Assembly (NCBI RefSeq): GCF_000278215.1
Contig: NZ_JH725067.1
Span: 21,964 to 85,963, forward strand
Source of the DNA: Bartonella rattimassiliensis 15908
GTDB lineage: Bacteria > Pseudomonadota > Alphaproteobacteria > Rhizobiales > Rhizobiaceae
DNA: 64,000 bases
Reading direction: 5' to 3'
Shown here: positions 46,357 to 58,519 of the stretch, piece by piece
How the letters are laid out: each line of letters starts with the position of its first letter
Position numbering within the stretch: the stretch's first letter is position 1
Position numbers and translations under genes: made by a program
Notes under the pieces: generated by a model
What the model was told of the DNA's origin: nothing
Database searches by the model: none
What the model saw: the letters and a program-made list of their open reading frames with translations, nothing else

Positions 46357-48813
46357 TTAAAAACGGTAACGTATGCCACCAGAAACATTTATTCCGGATA
46401 TACCTGCTTTTTGAAGTTTCTGTTGATAATTAACATCAGCATGAAAGACAATATTGTGTGATAATTGTGCATTCACACCAAGGCCACTTTCAAGGGCAGC
46501 TTCCATAGAATCAAAGTGGAATGTATCCCCAATCTGTATGGTGGTATTGTTAGAAAAAGCTTTAATAATATTCAATTTACCATAGAAAGAGAAAATATTA
46601 TTTCCTTCAGTAGGAATCGTTGTTTGTGTTAAGCGCCCACCAATACGCACCAACCATTGATGAGGATTGCCCATATTCACATTAAAACCATCAACATCTG
46701 AGAGTATGCCAAGCATAAGACATTGATAAATAATTTGGGCTTGTGATTCAAAGGTCAATCCTTTCGTATTGGTTTTGAATTTTCGTCCAATGGTCGCTGA
46801 TGTATTGAATGTATCAGCGTTCGTTAATTCTGCCGTCTTTCCTATAAGAGCTGTGCTGATATTTCCCTTGAGGGTTCCATAAGAGAAGAGTGCATTGACG
46901 TAGAGACCATTATTATGATGGAAGTCACCATATGCCGCAAGAGACCATTTATCAAGTGTACTCTTATCAGCACCTTCCATATCTTTTGGCGTGAAGGATA
47001 ATTTTCCATATGTACCCAAAAGCCCCCAATTCATGGCAATGTTTTGTTCTTCTAGTTCTGCTAATATAACGCCTGCTTGTAAGGCAGCATAGTGAACATC
47101 AGCGCCATAGCCATATTGCAATGGAGTGCGATTAGAGGATAGTGTCATCTTATTACCATAAGAAGATAAAAAGAGTCCTTTATTTTTATGATTTTCTGTT
47201 TTCAAGGCCGTTGTGCGCATATCATCTAATAATGTATTTTGATTGCTTACATCAGAAAATCCTGTGGAAAACACAGCATTAGGCATCACCAAATAGCTTG
47301 CAACTTGAGGAACAAGGGCTCTGATCTTTCCTTCATTATCAAGTGTAGCATTTTGCAAGCGGAAATCCCAGAAATTTTCACTTTGCGCATTTTTTTCATT
47401 TTTTGTAACTCCTTCAAGAGTAGTTCCTGTTATAACATAGCTTGCGAAGTCTTTAAGGGTGTTTTCATCTGATTCTTGAGAGATGCTTCCTAAGATGTTT
47501 TGTGTGCTCTCTGCTTTTCCACGGCTTGAGGTTGGTCCATAAGCGTTGAGTGTATATTGATAAGGTAAGCCTGCTAGTGTGACATAGCCCTTCGCTAGTT
47601 TGAAGGATGTTTCACTTGCTTCTCCAGATACTTGAATGAGTGAAAGTCCCCGTACGTTTAAGGGAAGAGAATCTTCAGCCTCTAATTTTCCATTGTTTGA
47701 AAGATTATTAACATAAATTGTCGTGGTACCTGAAACATTTCCATGAACAAGAAGACGATCTGTTTTTTGTTGTTCTGTTTCTAAACCATCACTCCATTCG
47801 GTATTGAAATAAATCTTTGCATCACCTGTTGCATAATAGGCAGTTTCTACAGTAGGGACCATATTGTCTCGCGATTTATAAACTTCAGCGGTTCGTCCTA
47901 CACTCAAGATTTGATACTGCCCTTTCCCCAAAGCAGATCTTCCATTAGTAGATGGGGCGTTGAATATAATAGAGCTATTATTAAGATTCAGTACTGAAAC
48001 AGTAGAAAGTGCTCGTTGTTTAAGGTCACTGAGGTCGAAATTAAAGGTATTAAAATCAGTATCTACGTCTTCTTGACTGACTTTTAAGTACCATTTGCTG
48101 TTATCGTTCAGAGTAAGAGATGTTGTATTTACTTTTAGGGTTCTTGCTCTTCCTTCTAGAATCGAATTGTTAGCAATTAATGTAAGAGATACAGGAAGCA
48201 TATCGTCATCATAAAATCTACGTTTAGTTTTATTTCTCAATAAAACATCAGCTCGAATTTCAGAATCTTTAAGGAAAATTTCAGCAACAGATTCTGAGCC
48301 ATAAGGGCCCCGAATACCAACACCATCTTTCACAAGAAGTTTGCTCTTGGTAAGACTAATCTTATTGATAACACTTTCGCCCTCTTTTTTCTCACGCTTT
48401 GGGGTTTCATAAAGAACGATACCACCCGCTCCAGCTGTTTGAACGGTTATAATTGAATCTTCAATATTAATTATACCATTCTTAGTTTCTAAACCTTTGT
48501 ATATTGAATTCGCATCAATTCCTTTAGCGTGAATTTGCCCACCTTTTGATACGGAAAAAGCGGTTGATTCTGTGTGTATTGTTGAATTCGTAATTGTGGC
48601 AATCGCTTTTTCAGTCGCCGATACTCCAATTTGCTTGTTGCGGATAAAAACATTATTAAGAGTCTTTTGTTCTTTTTCTTTATCCAGCTTAAACTCATTA
48701 ATAATTTCAGGAGGTTGTGTATTTGCATAAGTTGAACCGAAATGAGAAAAAATCAAAGTTCCAGCAATTGTACATAACAAAAAATTTTTCTTATAAATAT
48801 ATTTCTTACACAT
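46357..48813 (-). CDS. autotransporter 4 (beta-helix passenger)
   Basis: An 818-residue autotransporter with the same build as autotransporter 3. It has a signal region of about 1-31, a beta-helix passenger (SKLLVKDGVGIRGPYGSESV), the linker FWDFRLQNA and a barrel ending in GGIRYRF. It contains the family motif LSLIQVSGEASETSFKLAKG before the linker. High identity to autotransporter 3 in the N-terminus and barrel, with a divergent passenger, suggests duplication followed by diversification of the exposed part. It is the last intact member of the cluster. Confidence 0.93.
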   Translation of the reverse strand: MCKKYIYKKNFLLCTIAGTLIFSHFGSTYANTQPPEIINEFKLDKEKEQKTLNNVFIRNKQIGVSATEKAIATITNSTIHTESTAFSVSKGGQIHAKGIDANSIYKGLETKNGIINIEDSIITVQTAGAGGIVLYETPKREKKEGESVINKISLTKSKLLVKDGVGIRGPYGSESVAEIFLKDSEIRADVLLRNKTKRRFYDDDMLPVSLTLIANNSILEGRARTLKVNTTSLTLNDNSKWYLKVSQEDVDTDFNTFNFDLSDLKQRALSTVSVLNLNNSSIIFNAPSTNGRSALGKGQYQILSVGRTAEVYKSRDNMVPTVETAYYATGDAKIYFNTEWSDGLETEQQKTDRLLVHGNVSGTTTIYVNNLSNNGKLEAEDSLPLNVRGLSLIQVSGEASETSFKLAKGYVTLAGLPYQYTLNAYGPTSSRGKAESTQNILGSISQESDENTLKDFASYVITGTTLEGVTKNEKNAQSENFWDFRLQNATLDNEGKIRALVPQVASYLVMPNAVFSTGFSDVSNQNTLLDDMRTTALKTENHKNKGLFLSSYGNKMTLSSNRTPLQYGYGADVHYAALQAGVILAELEEQNIAMNWGLLGTYGKLSFTPKDMEGADKSTLDKWSLAAYGDFHHNNGLYVNALFSYGTLKGNISTALIGKTAELTNADTFNTSATIGRKFKTNTKGLTFESQAQIIYQCLMLGILSDVDGFNVNMGNPHQWLVRIGGRLTQTTIPTEGNNIFSFYGKLNIIKAFSNNTTIQIGDTFHFDSMEAALESGLGVNAQLSHNIVFHADVNYQQKLQKAGISGINVSGGIRYRF

Positions 48814-48970
48814 AGATATGCCTTTAGTATTTGGTATGCTTTGATGCTTACTTCATTCCCCTGATGGCGCAAGTACCCAATCAGCTTTTATATCATTATG
48901 TTTTTATTGTAAATAACAAAACAAATTATATTGTGGTGTTCTCTATAATTTGAAGGTTTGTTTCAGAAAA
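48814..48970 (-). promoter_or_regulatory. shared 5' region of autotransporter 4
   Basis: Matches 45814-45965 block by block, including GATGCTTACTTCATTCCCCT, GATGGCGCAAGTAC, TATCATTATGTTTT and GTTCTCTATA. The right arm of the dyad is less well kept here (CAAAACAAATTATATTG). Confidence 0.55.
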
Positions 48971-49234
48971 GCTTTTTCATGATTATGAAAAACAGTGAAA
49001 AATGGATTGCATAAAACCTAGCCTAATAAGCTTATACTTAAAACACGATGAAGGACGATCTTTAAAAATTGTTTTTTAAGGATAATTCTTATAAAAACTC
49101 TATAGCGTTGAGATGGAAGATGGGGAGGAGAGATATTGTTTTATGCATGCAACAAAATTTCAGCTGATTTTCTCTGATCTAAAAGAAAAAAATTTGATAC
49201 GGAAGAAGAATTAAGAAGGATGATATTCACGAGC

Positions 49235-49425
49235 TTTCTTTCAAGAAACATGTCTTAAAGACACAAAGCCCATTTCAAGGTGGCCCCTTATGAAGGCTAT
49301 AATGGTAAAGCCATTGAGCTCCTATTTTTACGTTTAATATAAAGAATAAGCTGGCATAATCAGACACTTTGTTAGTATCCAATGTTGCAAGAGCTCTTGG
49401 CCCTTGAGCCAATTCATGAGAGGTA
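49235..49425 (-). pseudogene. integrase N-terminal fragment
   Basis: The minus strand gives MNWLKGQELLQHW near the start, then IGAQWLYHYSLHKG and LRHVS with KKAR, matching the integrase arm domain. Several frameshifts. It directly adjoins the decayed autotransporter. Confidence 0.55.
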
Positions 49426-49589
49426 TTTTTACTCTTTTCTTCTGGTGTTTTTATTCCATACCAGTTCGCTTGTGATGTGCAAGAAAGTGATTTTTATTGA
49501 TTTAACATGAACCAGAGGTGAAATGAGGGAACCTTGCGATATTCGGGTCTCTCATTCAACATGTAAAACGGTTAATAATTGTTATAAAT

Positions 49590-51230
49590 AAATATCTTGT
49601 TCTTCTAAGGTTGTTAATGCAATATCAGCTTGGAGAGAAGCATCGTAAATATCGGAACCATAACCGTATTTTAGAGGATCATGTTTGAAGGATAAGATTG
49701 CTGTATTTCATAGATGTATAAGAAGAGTATATCCCTTCTTCTTTTTCCTATGGTTGATATTCTCATATATCAGCTAAAAATTCGTCTTTCTGAGCTATAT
49801 CGGTTAATTTTGCGTGAAAGAGAGCATTTGGTATCACTATTATAGCTTGCTGTTTTGGGAATAAGTTTTTCTACAGTTAAACCAGGGATAAGAAAGTCTT
49901 TGTGCAAACGGAAATCCTAAAAGTTTTCCTCTTTTATAACAAATACAGAGAGGTTTTGGTCGCTATTGCTTGTATCATTGATTGATTTTTGTCCATAACA
50001 TGTTAAGGTATATTTATAAGATAAACTGCGCACTATAGTAATCACTCACGAATTTAAAGAAATCTTCTTGTGCTTTTCCAGAGATTTAAATAAGCGAAAG
50101 TTCACCAGTGGTTGAGGGAGCGGAAGCATTTTCTATAAAACTTTTTTTCCTAAAACGCTGTCAATACAAACTGTTGTGTTGTTTGAGATATTCCTATGAA
50201 TTAAAAGTCTATCAATTTTTGAGTGGTATTTGCTTGCTATCACTCCATGCAATGTTAAAGTAAGTTTCTGCATTTCCAGAGGTTCTTGTAAACTTTTCAG
50301 GGGAGGCTAGTAGACTGATGTGTCGCTTGTAAATCAACCTCCAAACCCAAAGCAGCCGCATGTTTAAGACAAAGGTTAAGACGTATCAAGGTAGTCTGAG
50401 CAGTCCCAGCTTTTGTATGCCAAATAGGAGCAAGCGTATTGCGTATCTATGTTTGGGTAATTTTTGAAACGAACAAACGGCCTAATTTGGGGAGAATATA
50501 ACGCCGTGAAGGTGCAAACCAGTTTCCATATTTCCCATCACCTTTTAATTCAGCTTTACGGCTTTCAAAAGCATCCACGGCAATGTCTTTTAAATAATGG
50601 AGATTGCTTCACGTTTTTGTTTATCGTGTTTTTTAATGGGGATACGATCCTCATGCAAAACAGAACGCCATTGATTGGTACATTCACAGGCTTTTTTAAA
50701 GAAACGTTTCTTAAGGCACCCAAGCCTATTTTATGATGGTACCCATGAATGGTATAACAGTAAATCTATTGAGTACTTCCATCTTTATGCTTATGGAGAA
50801 GCAAGCCGGCATCATTATTATATTTGTCTGCGTGTGCTAATGATCATTTTCAGTTGCGTTACTAAATGCAACTGTAGTTATTGTCGAGATTAAATACAGG
50901 AATATCAGGACGTGATCTTTGAGCAATATCAAGGAAGTTTTCCATTGTTATCCTTTTTGTTTGTACTGTTTTGTATGGTTTTGTGTGTATTGCTTTGCAA
51001 AACAAAGTGTACATTTTCGTCTTGGTAATATTTATTCTGTTCTCTAAAGTAGAATGAGCGGTGTTTAAGATCAAGGTGTGGCATTTAGTTTAATATTTTT
51101 GTTTTTCCAAGACTCTTTTTTTTTAAACATACTATTTCTTAATAAAACATCAGTGTGGATTGTTGAATTTGTGAGATTGATTGTAGCGTTAAAATGTCTA
51201 CAATATTTATAATGGGAAAAGCAGTAACGA
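49590..51230 (-). pseudogene. decayed fifth autotransporter split by integrase relic
   Basis: Minus-strand traces: TAILSFKHDPLKYGYGSD followed by SLQADIALTTLEEQD (about 49600-49700, barrel start), LSLI-stop-ISGKAQEDFF (about 50060-50100, matching LSLIQVSGQANEDSF), and NATINLTNSTIHTDVLLRNS (about 51130-51200, matching the beta-helix of intact members). The barrel end is lost. An integrase fragment occupies 50315-50860 between two passenger pieces. Confidence 0.6.
50315..50860 (-). pseudogene. phage-type integrase, largest fragment
   Basis: The longest copy of the family. The minus strand reads KYNNDAGLLLHKHKDGSTQ, stop, IYCYTIHGYHHKIGLGALRN, VSLKK, then in shifted frames HEDRIPIKKHDKQKREAIS, GKYGNWFAPSRRYILPKLGR and NTLAPIWHTKAGTAQTTLIR. 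The arm-binding and core-binding domains of a P4-like tyrosine integrase are therefore recognisable. The catalytic domain with its R-H-R-Y residues is missing. Confidence 0.68.
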
Positions 51231-53249
<2,019 letters not shown>

Positions 53250-53304
53250 AATCGATACAGAGATATTTTGTAAAGGGCTTTTATAATTTTTATAGATAAA
53301 TATC

Positions 53305-53335
53305 AAAAAAGGGGTAGCTAAAGTTACCCCTTTTT
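53305..53335 (+). terminator. ilvC terminator
   Basis: AAAAAAGGGGTA ... TTACCCCTTTTT with a short loop, 56 bases after the ilvC stop: stem plus T run. It is symmetrical and could work in both directions, which would also stop transcription from the pseudogene on the other strand. Confidence 0.85.
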
Positions 53336-53540
53336 ATATGTTTTTTGCATATAGGCTTTAGTTTTTTTAAGTTTAGCATAATTCTTTCTTTCGAAAAGTA
53401 AAGTATACAATTGCTAAAAATATAAACTACGCTGGCGTGTATTTTAAAGCTATGGCAGTATCAGATTCTAAGGACAACAAATAAGTCATACATACAAAGA
53501 AAATGAGAAGCACTCAATAAAAATACCTCCTGGCTTTTTA

Positions 53541-54765
53541 TTAAGGAGAGACACTATGTTGGAGAAGGCGATTGCGATGATAGGTGATATAGCTGATCAA
53601 AATGATAGACCATACAAATATAAACAAAGTTGCGGCAATGGTCGTAATAATGGTAAAAGCGGCTATGAGGGGTGGAGATAACGATACAGCTGCATAACTT
53701 AATAAGATGTATAAATATGAAAAGAATAATGCATTGGCTGGAATGTGGTTATTAAAAAGTTTTTCTAAAAATTTAGGAGTGCCTTTTTGCATTGCTAGCT
53801 CATACATCATACGGCTGGTAGAAAAAATTCCACTATTTGCTGAAGATGTGGCAACTGTAAGAACAACAAAGTTCATCAAACTAGCAGCAATTGGAATACC
53901 GATAAGCGCGTACATTGTTACAAATGGGCTTTTTTCTGGACTGATTTGGTCCTAAGGTGTCACAGATATAATTACAAGAAGAGAGAAGATATAAAAGAAT
54001 ACAATGCAAACTGGTATTGAATTGATAGTTTGTGGTAAGGTAATTTAGGTTCCTTTACTTCAGCAGCAGTTGTTTCTGTAAGTTCAATTCTAATAAAAGC
54101 AAAATAACAATTTGAAAACCAGCAAAAAAGCCTGTAATTTTCCGTGGAAAAATATTTTCGTCATTCCATAGATTGCTAAGGGGTGCTTCAGTACTATTTG
54201 GAGAGATAAAACCGATAAAGAATCACATAAAATCTCACAAAAATTAAGAATAAAATTGTTACGATTTTGATAAAAACAAATTAAAACTCGAGTTCGCCAA
54301 AGAGTTTCGCGACGACAAGGTTAAAAAGTAAGAAGGCCATAATACTCATGATAACAGAAATTCATGGAGTGCGTTCAAGCCACCAAAGGTGTGCATAAGT
54401 GACAATAGTGGTAATTTTAGCAGTTCCTGTGACAATCCAACACAACCAACTATGCCTAACTGATAAAGAATCCGATACAGAGCTCTAGAAGATTGGTCGA
54501 GAAGTCAATAAAAGAGCAGTATTGTAAATCAGAAAGCAATAATTCTCTCATAGCACTACGCATGATAAAGTATAAAGTACAATTAACAGTCACGTAAAAG
54601 AAAAGAATTGAGGAGACTTCTATACTGATTGTTTTTCTTGATCCCATAAAGAAATTTGTTCCAATCGTTCGTTTAAGGGCTATAGGTTGTATGTGGCGGT
54701 TATGGAGTCTACGTTGCAATTTCTTTTTGGGCTTTTTTCTAAATTTTGTTTATTCATTTTTGGGA
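53541..54765 (-). pseudogene. second cycA-like permease, decayed
   Basis: A degraded tandem copy of the intact permease at 55285-56685. The minus strand near 54719 reads LHNRHIQPIALKRTIGTNFF, like LHNRHVQLIAIGGAIGTGLF. Near 53915-53541 the C-terminal part reads IPIAASLMNFVVLTVATSSA, like the intact IPIAAGLVNFVVLTSAASSA. Several frameshifts and stops lie between, and the region near 53960-54450 has many single-base changes. Confidence 0.85.
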
Positions 54766-55228
54766 AATTCCCCTTAATTATTTTTTACAAATAGTAATAT
54801 AAATAAATTTTAGTGTAAATTTTAATTTTTTATTATTTAATATATTGTTAAAAAATAATATATTATTATCCATACTTATGGAATTTACATTTATATTTAT
54901 TATAATTTAAATTATAAAATTATAAAATTATAGAAATAAGTATTTATATAAAAAATTACTTTTAAAATAATTTAAAGTTTTTATTAACATGAAAAATAAC
55001 TCTAAAATATAATGAGTGAAATTTGTTCAAAGTAGAAAAAATATCTCCATAGAAATTTTTTAGTGTGGATCGTTGTTAGCATATATTTTGTTTAAAGTTT
55101 TGTTTCTAATTTGAAGAAAAGTTGAATATAAATTTTTTCTAAGGCTTTAGATAAAAGCTAAATGTTTAACCAATAAACAATATCGATGGAGTTTATAGAA
55201 AATTTTTTGCAGAAAGCTTATGTCTTAT
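54766..55228. other. very AT-rich spacer
   Basis: About 460 bases of low-complexity A/T between the dead and the live permease. No feature seen. Confidence 0.45.
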
Positions 55229-55265
55229 GTCAAAAAAGGGTAACTTTTGGTACCCTTTTTTGACA
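55229..55265 (-). terminator. terminator of cycA
   Basis: Near-perfect inverted repeat TGTCAAAAAAGGGTA ... TACCCTTTTTTGACA with a loop of about 8 bases, 20 bases below the permease stop on the minus strand. Confidence 0.88.
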
Positions 55266-55284
55266 TGTTTTTTATGGATACATT

Positions 55285-56685
55285 TTATTTATTATTTTGA
55301 GATGTGCGTTTTCTTACGAACATGAAATACGTAATACCTAAGAAAATAAACCAGAATAAACTGTATTTTAAGGCTGTTAGAGTGTCGGATTCTAATGTCA
55401 ATAAATAGAGCATGAAAGCAAAGAAAATTAAAATAATCCCACACATAATCACACCTCCTGGCATTTTGTAGATGGATTTAGCGTGCAGATGAGGGTGATT
55501 GCGACGATAAACAATATAGCTAATCAAAATTACAGACCATACGAATAAAAATGCAATAGCTGAAATGCTCGTCACAATTGTAAAAGCACTAATAAGGGTT
55601 GGAGAGAGCGAGGCAATTATATAGACTATTAAAATACATAAGCAGGAAAAAAACAGAGCATTGGCTGGAACATGATATTTAGAAAGTTTTCCTAATATTG
55701 GAGGAGCACCTTTTTGTGTTGCAAGCCCGTATATCATACGGCTGGTAGAAAAAATACCGCTATTTGCTGAAGAGGCTGCTGAGGTGAGAACGACAAAATT
55801 TACCAAGCCAGCAGCTATCGGAATGCCTGCGAGTAAAAACATCGAGACAAAGGGGCTTTTATCTGGAATAATTTGATTCCAGGGTGTGACAGACATAATT
55901 ACAGTGAGAGAAAAGACGTAAAAGAGGACAATACGGATTGGTATTGCATTAATTGCTTTGGGGAGAACTTTTTTAGGTTCTTTTACTTCAGCGGCGGTTG
56001 TTCCAGCAATTTCTATACCAACAAAAGAAAAAATGGCAATTTGAAAGCCAGCAAAAAAACCTGTAATTCCGCGTGGAAAAATATTTCCATCGTTCCATAC
56101 GTGGTTGAGAGAAGCAACTGTACCATTTGGAGAGGTAAAGCCTGTAGCGATCATATAAAATCCAACAACGATTAAGGCTAAAATGGCTAAAACTTTGATA
56201 AGACCAAACCAGAATTCAAGTTCACCGAATAGTTTCACGGCAAAGAGATTAAAGCTTAAAAAGACACTAATACAAGCGAAAACGGTAAACCACGGATTGA
56301 GTGTTGGCCACCAAAAGTTCATATAAGTAATGACGGCAATAATATCAGCAGCTCCAGTTACAATCCAGCTTAACCAATAGCTCCAGCCAACAAAAAAAGC
56401 GATTCCTGGTCCTAGCATATCGGTTGAAAAATCTATAAGAGAGCGGTATTGCGAATTAGAAAGCAATAATTCTCCCATAGCGCGCATCACAAAGTATAGA
56501 GCAAAACCGATAATAGCATAAACGAGTATAATGGAAGGACCTGCTACACTAATTGTTTTTCCTGATCCCATGAAGAGACCTGTTCCAATAGCTCCACCAA
56601 TGGCTATAAGTTGTACATGGCGGTTGTGCAATCCACGCTGCAACTTATCCTGAGAGTTATCTTTTAAGTTTTGTTTGTAGCTCAT
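55285..56685 (-). CDS. cycA: D-serine/D-alanine/glycine permease (CycA-like)
   Basis: A 466-residue APC-family amino-acid permease of the inner membrane with about 12 hydrophobic segments. It closely follows E. coli CycA from memory: LHNRHVQLIAIGGAIGTGLF, then MGSGKTISVAGPSI, FFAGFQIAIFSFVGIEIAGT, TAAEVKEPKKVLPKAINAIP, INF/LVNFVVLTSAASSANSGIF and SIYKMPGG. The consensus substrate loop GAIGTGLFMGSG and the helix 6 GTTAAE segment are intact. Substrates are most likely glycine, D-alanine and D-serine. It has its own terminator and a decayed copy downstream. Confidence 0.9.
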   Translation of the reverse strand: MSYKQNLKDNSQDKLQRGLHNRHVQLIAIGGAIGTGLFMGSGKTISVAGPSIILVYAIIGFALYFVMRAMGELLLSNSQYRSLIDFSTDMLGPGIAFFVGWSYWLSWIVTGAADIIAVITYMNFWWPTLNPWFTVFACISVFLSFNLFAVKLFGELEFWFGLIKVLAILALIVVGFYMIATGFTSPNGTVASLNHVWNDGNIFPRGITGFFAGFQIAIFSFVGIEIAGTTAAEVKEPKKVLPKAINAIPIRIVLFYVFSLTVIMSVTPWNQIIPDKSPFVSMFLLAGIPIAAGLVNFVVLTSAASSANSGIFSTSRMIYGLATQKGAPPILGKLSKYHVPANALFFSCLCILIVYIIASLSPTLISAFTIVTSISAIAFLFVWSVILISYIVYRRNHPHLHAKSIYKMPGGVIMCGIILIFFAFMLYLLTLESDTLTALKYSLFWFIFLGITYFMFVRKRTSQNNK

Positions 56686-57280
56686 TTTTTTGGGGTTCCC
56701 TTTAATTATTCTGAGGTTAAATTATACTAAAAAAGACATTATTTTGTATCGAACCATGATATAAATGAGGTGTAAAGGAAAAAAACATTTTTTATGATTT
56801 CGTGTGGATAAAGAACAGAATATAGTTTTGGAAAAAGAAAATGTTTTTTTCGTAAATAATGTACCAGATATTTGAATAGGGAGTTTATTTGTTATTTTGA
56901 TAACAAATAAATGGCTATTCTATATATAAGGGGGAAAATTATTTCAGAATGTTATTTGTTTTGCCATAATAAGGAAAGTTTGAATTCTTGATCAGATAGT
57001 ACTGGAGAGTTGTCATTTTGGTTTAGGAATCAAAAGCCCTCAATGGTAGAAAATTTAAATGATTTCTAAAATCATTTTATTTGTTTTTATGATGCTAACA
57101 TAAGTAAAAGGAGTTCTTTTTTTACAAAAGAAAAGAGGAATATTCTAGATTCTTTACTTCTAAAGTGGAGAATAAGAATTTCATTTGTATATTCATAACA
57201 CTTGATTAAACGTTGTGATAAATTTATATTGTTTACATAAAGGTCCTTGAGACTATGATAAAAAAGGCAGCGTCATTCAG
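56686..57280. other. non-coding spacer
   Basis: About 600 bases between cycA and the LysE relic. AT-rich. No feature seen beyond the likely cycA promoter. Confidence 0.4.
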
Positions 57281-57914
57281 TTATCCAAAGAAAATGAAAA
57301 AAGAAAATAGCGATAAAACTCTTCCTGTTGCTATATTAATGCATACTTTTATTTTTTTCTTTTTTAAAGTGGTGCTTGCGAATAATATAAAAATGGTCAT
57401 TAAAGTAAACCATGCAAAGATGTGGAAGGAATGGATCGTTACAAGTTCAAAGCCTTTTTTAATGCTACCGCCAGAAGCTAAGAGTTTTGGAAAGGCTGCT
57501 ATGTAAAATATTGATACTTTGGGATTTAGTATTTGTGTTAAAAAAACGTCCATATAGCTGGTAAAAAGCTTTGTTTTACTGACAATGCTTTTTTCATTCG
57601 TTGATATTTTTTTCTTTTGAATTTAAGCTATGTATTCCAGATTTAATCGATTTAAAACCCATATATAATAAATAGCAGCTTCCCATGAGTTTTACTAAAA
57701 GGAAGAGCGTTTTGTTGTTGAGAATGAGTGCTGACACATCTAATATGGAAAATGCTCCATGCGCATATGTTGCTGTACACAACCCTAAAATGTTCGTAAA
57801 TGCGTTCTTTTTTCCCAATCTCGTTGCATTATCGATGATAAGGGCCATGTTTGGTCCCGGTGAGATGACTAAAAAAAATGAAACAATGAAAAAGGTCAGT
57901 ATTTGATGACTCAT
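57281..57914 (-). pseudogene. LysE/RhtB exporter split by a frameshift
   Basis: The first part (57914-57594, 106 codons) begins MSHQILTFFIVSFFLVISPG with the LysE signature SPGPNMALIIDNATRLGKKN, then a long hydrophobic run to KLMGSCYLLYMGFKSIKSG. It stops after KEKNINE. In a different frame the protein continues EKSIVSKTKLFTSYMDVFLT, then QILNPKVSIFYIAAFPK, as in intact LysE. The break falls on seven T/A bases at 57607-57613. Together about 210 residues, the normal length. The frame shift is either real or a homopolymer read error. It overlaps the FAH gene by 4 bases. Confidence 0.82.
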
Positions 57915-58519
57915 TTTACTTTTATCTCTGAAATTAATTGATCTTCAAGATAGAGTTCTATTCTGTCAAATTTAGAGAGTTTTCCTACGCCCTGTGGAGT
58001 GCCGGTGTATATGATATCACCACGTCTTAGCTGAATGTAGTGACTTAAAAATGAGATTATTTTCTCAAAGCTAAAGATCATATTTTTCGTATTGCCAACT
58101 TGTCTTGTTTCATTATTCAACTTCATTGTGAAGGTTATGGAGGCATTCATTTTTTCTTTTTTTATGAAGTCAGAGACGTACGCGGCTCCTTTAAAACCTT
58201 TAGACAAAAGCCAAGGAAGCTTTTTTTCTTTTAATTTTGTTTGCAAATCTCTCGCTGTTAGATCAAGACCTATTGCTACGGCATCATAACATTCCTTAGC
58301 TTCACTTTCATTGACCATAAAAGTGTCCTTTGAGATTCTGAGCACAATTTCAGTTTCAAAATGTATTTCTTTGGAAAAATCAGGAAGATCAATTTGGTTT
58401 CCTAACACAAGTGAACTATTTGGTTTGCTAAATATAACAGGTTCATCTTCAACAACATTGCCAAGTTCATGAGCATGTTCTACATAATTGCGCCCAACGC
58501 AGTAAATATTATTAATCAT
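57911..58519 (-). CDS. fumarylacetoacetate hydrolase-family protein
   Basis: A 202-residue enzyme of the FAH/YcgM family. It opens NNIYCVGRNYVEHAHELGN, then PVIFSKPNSSLV, HFETEIVLRIS with the acidic metal ligands, GLDLTARDLQTKLKEKKLPW and GDIIYTGTPQGVGKL. These are family motifs for a Mg-dependent hydrolase or decarboxylase acting on a beta-diketo acid. Its substrate is unknown. It overlaps its neighbours by 4 bases (LysE) and 8 bases (dehydrogenase), so it was part of one operon. It is the only member still intact. Confidence 0.88.
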   Translation of the reverse strand: MINNIYCVGRNYVEHAHELGNVVEDEPVIFSKPNSSLVLGNQIDLPDFSKEIHFETEIVLRISKDTFMVNESEAKECYDAVAIGLDLTARDLQTKLKEKKLPWLLSKGFKGAAYVSDFIKKEKMNASITFTMKLNNETRQVGNTKNMIFSFEKIISFLSHYIQLRRGDIIYTGTPQGVGKLSKFDRIELYLEDQLISEIKVK

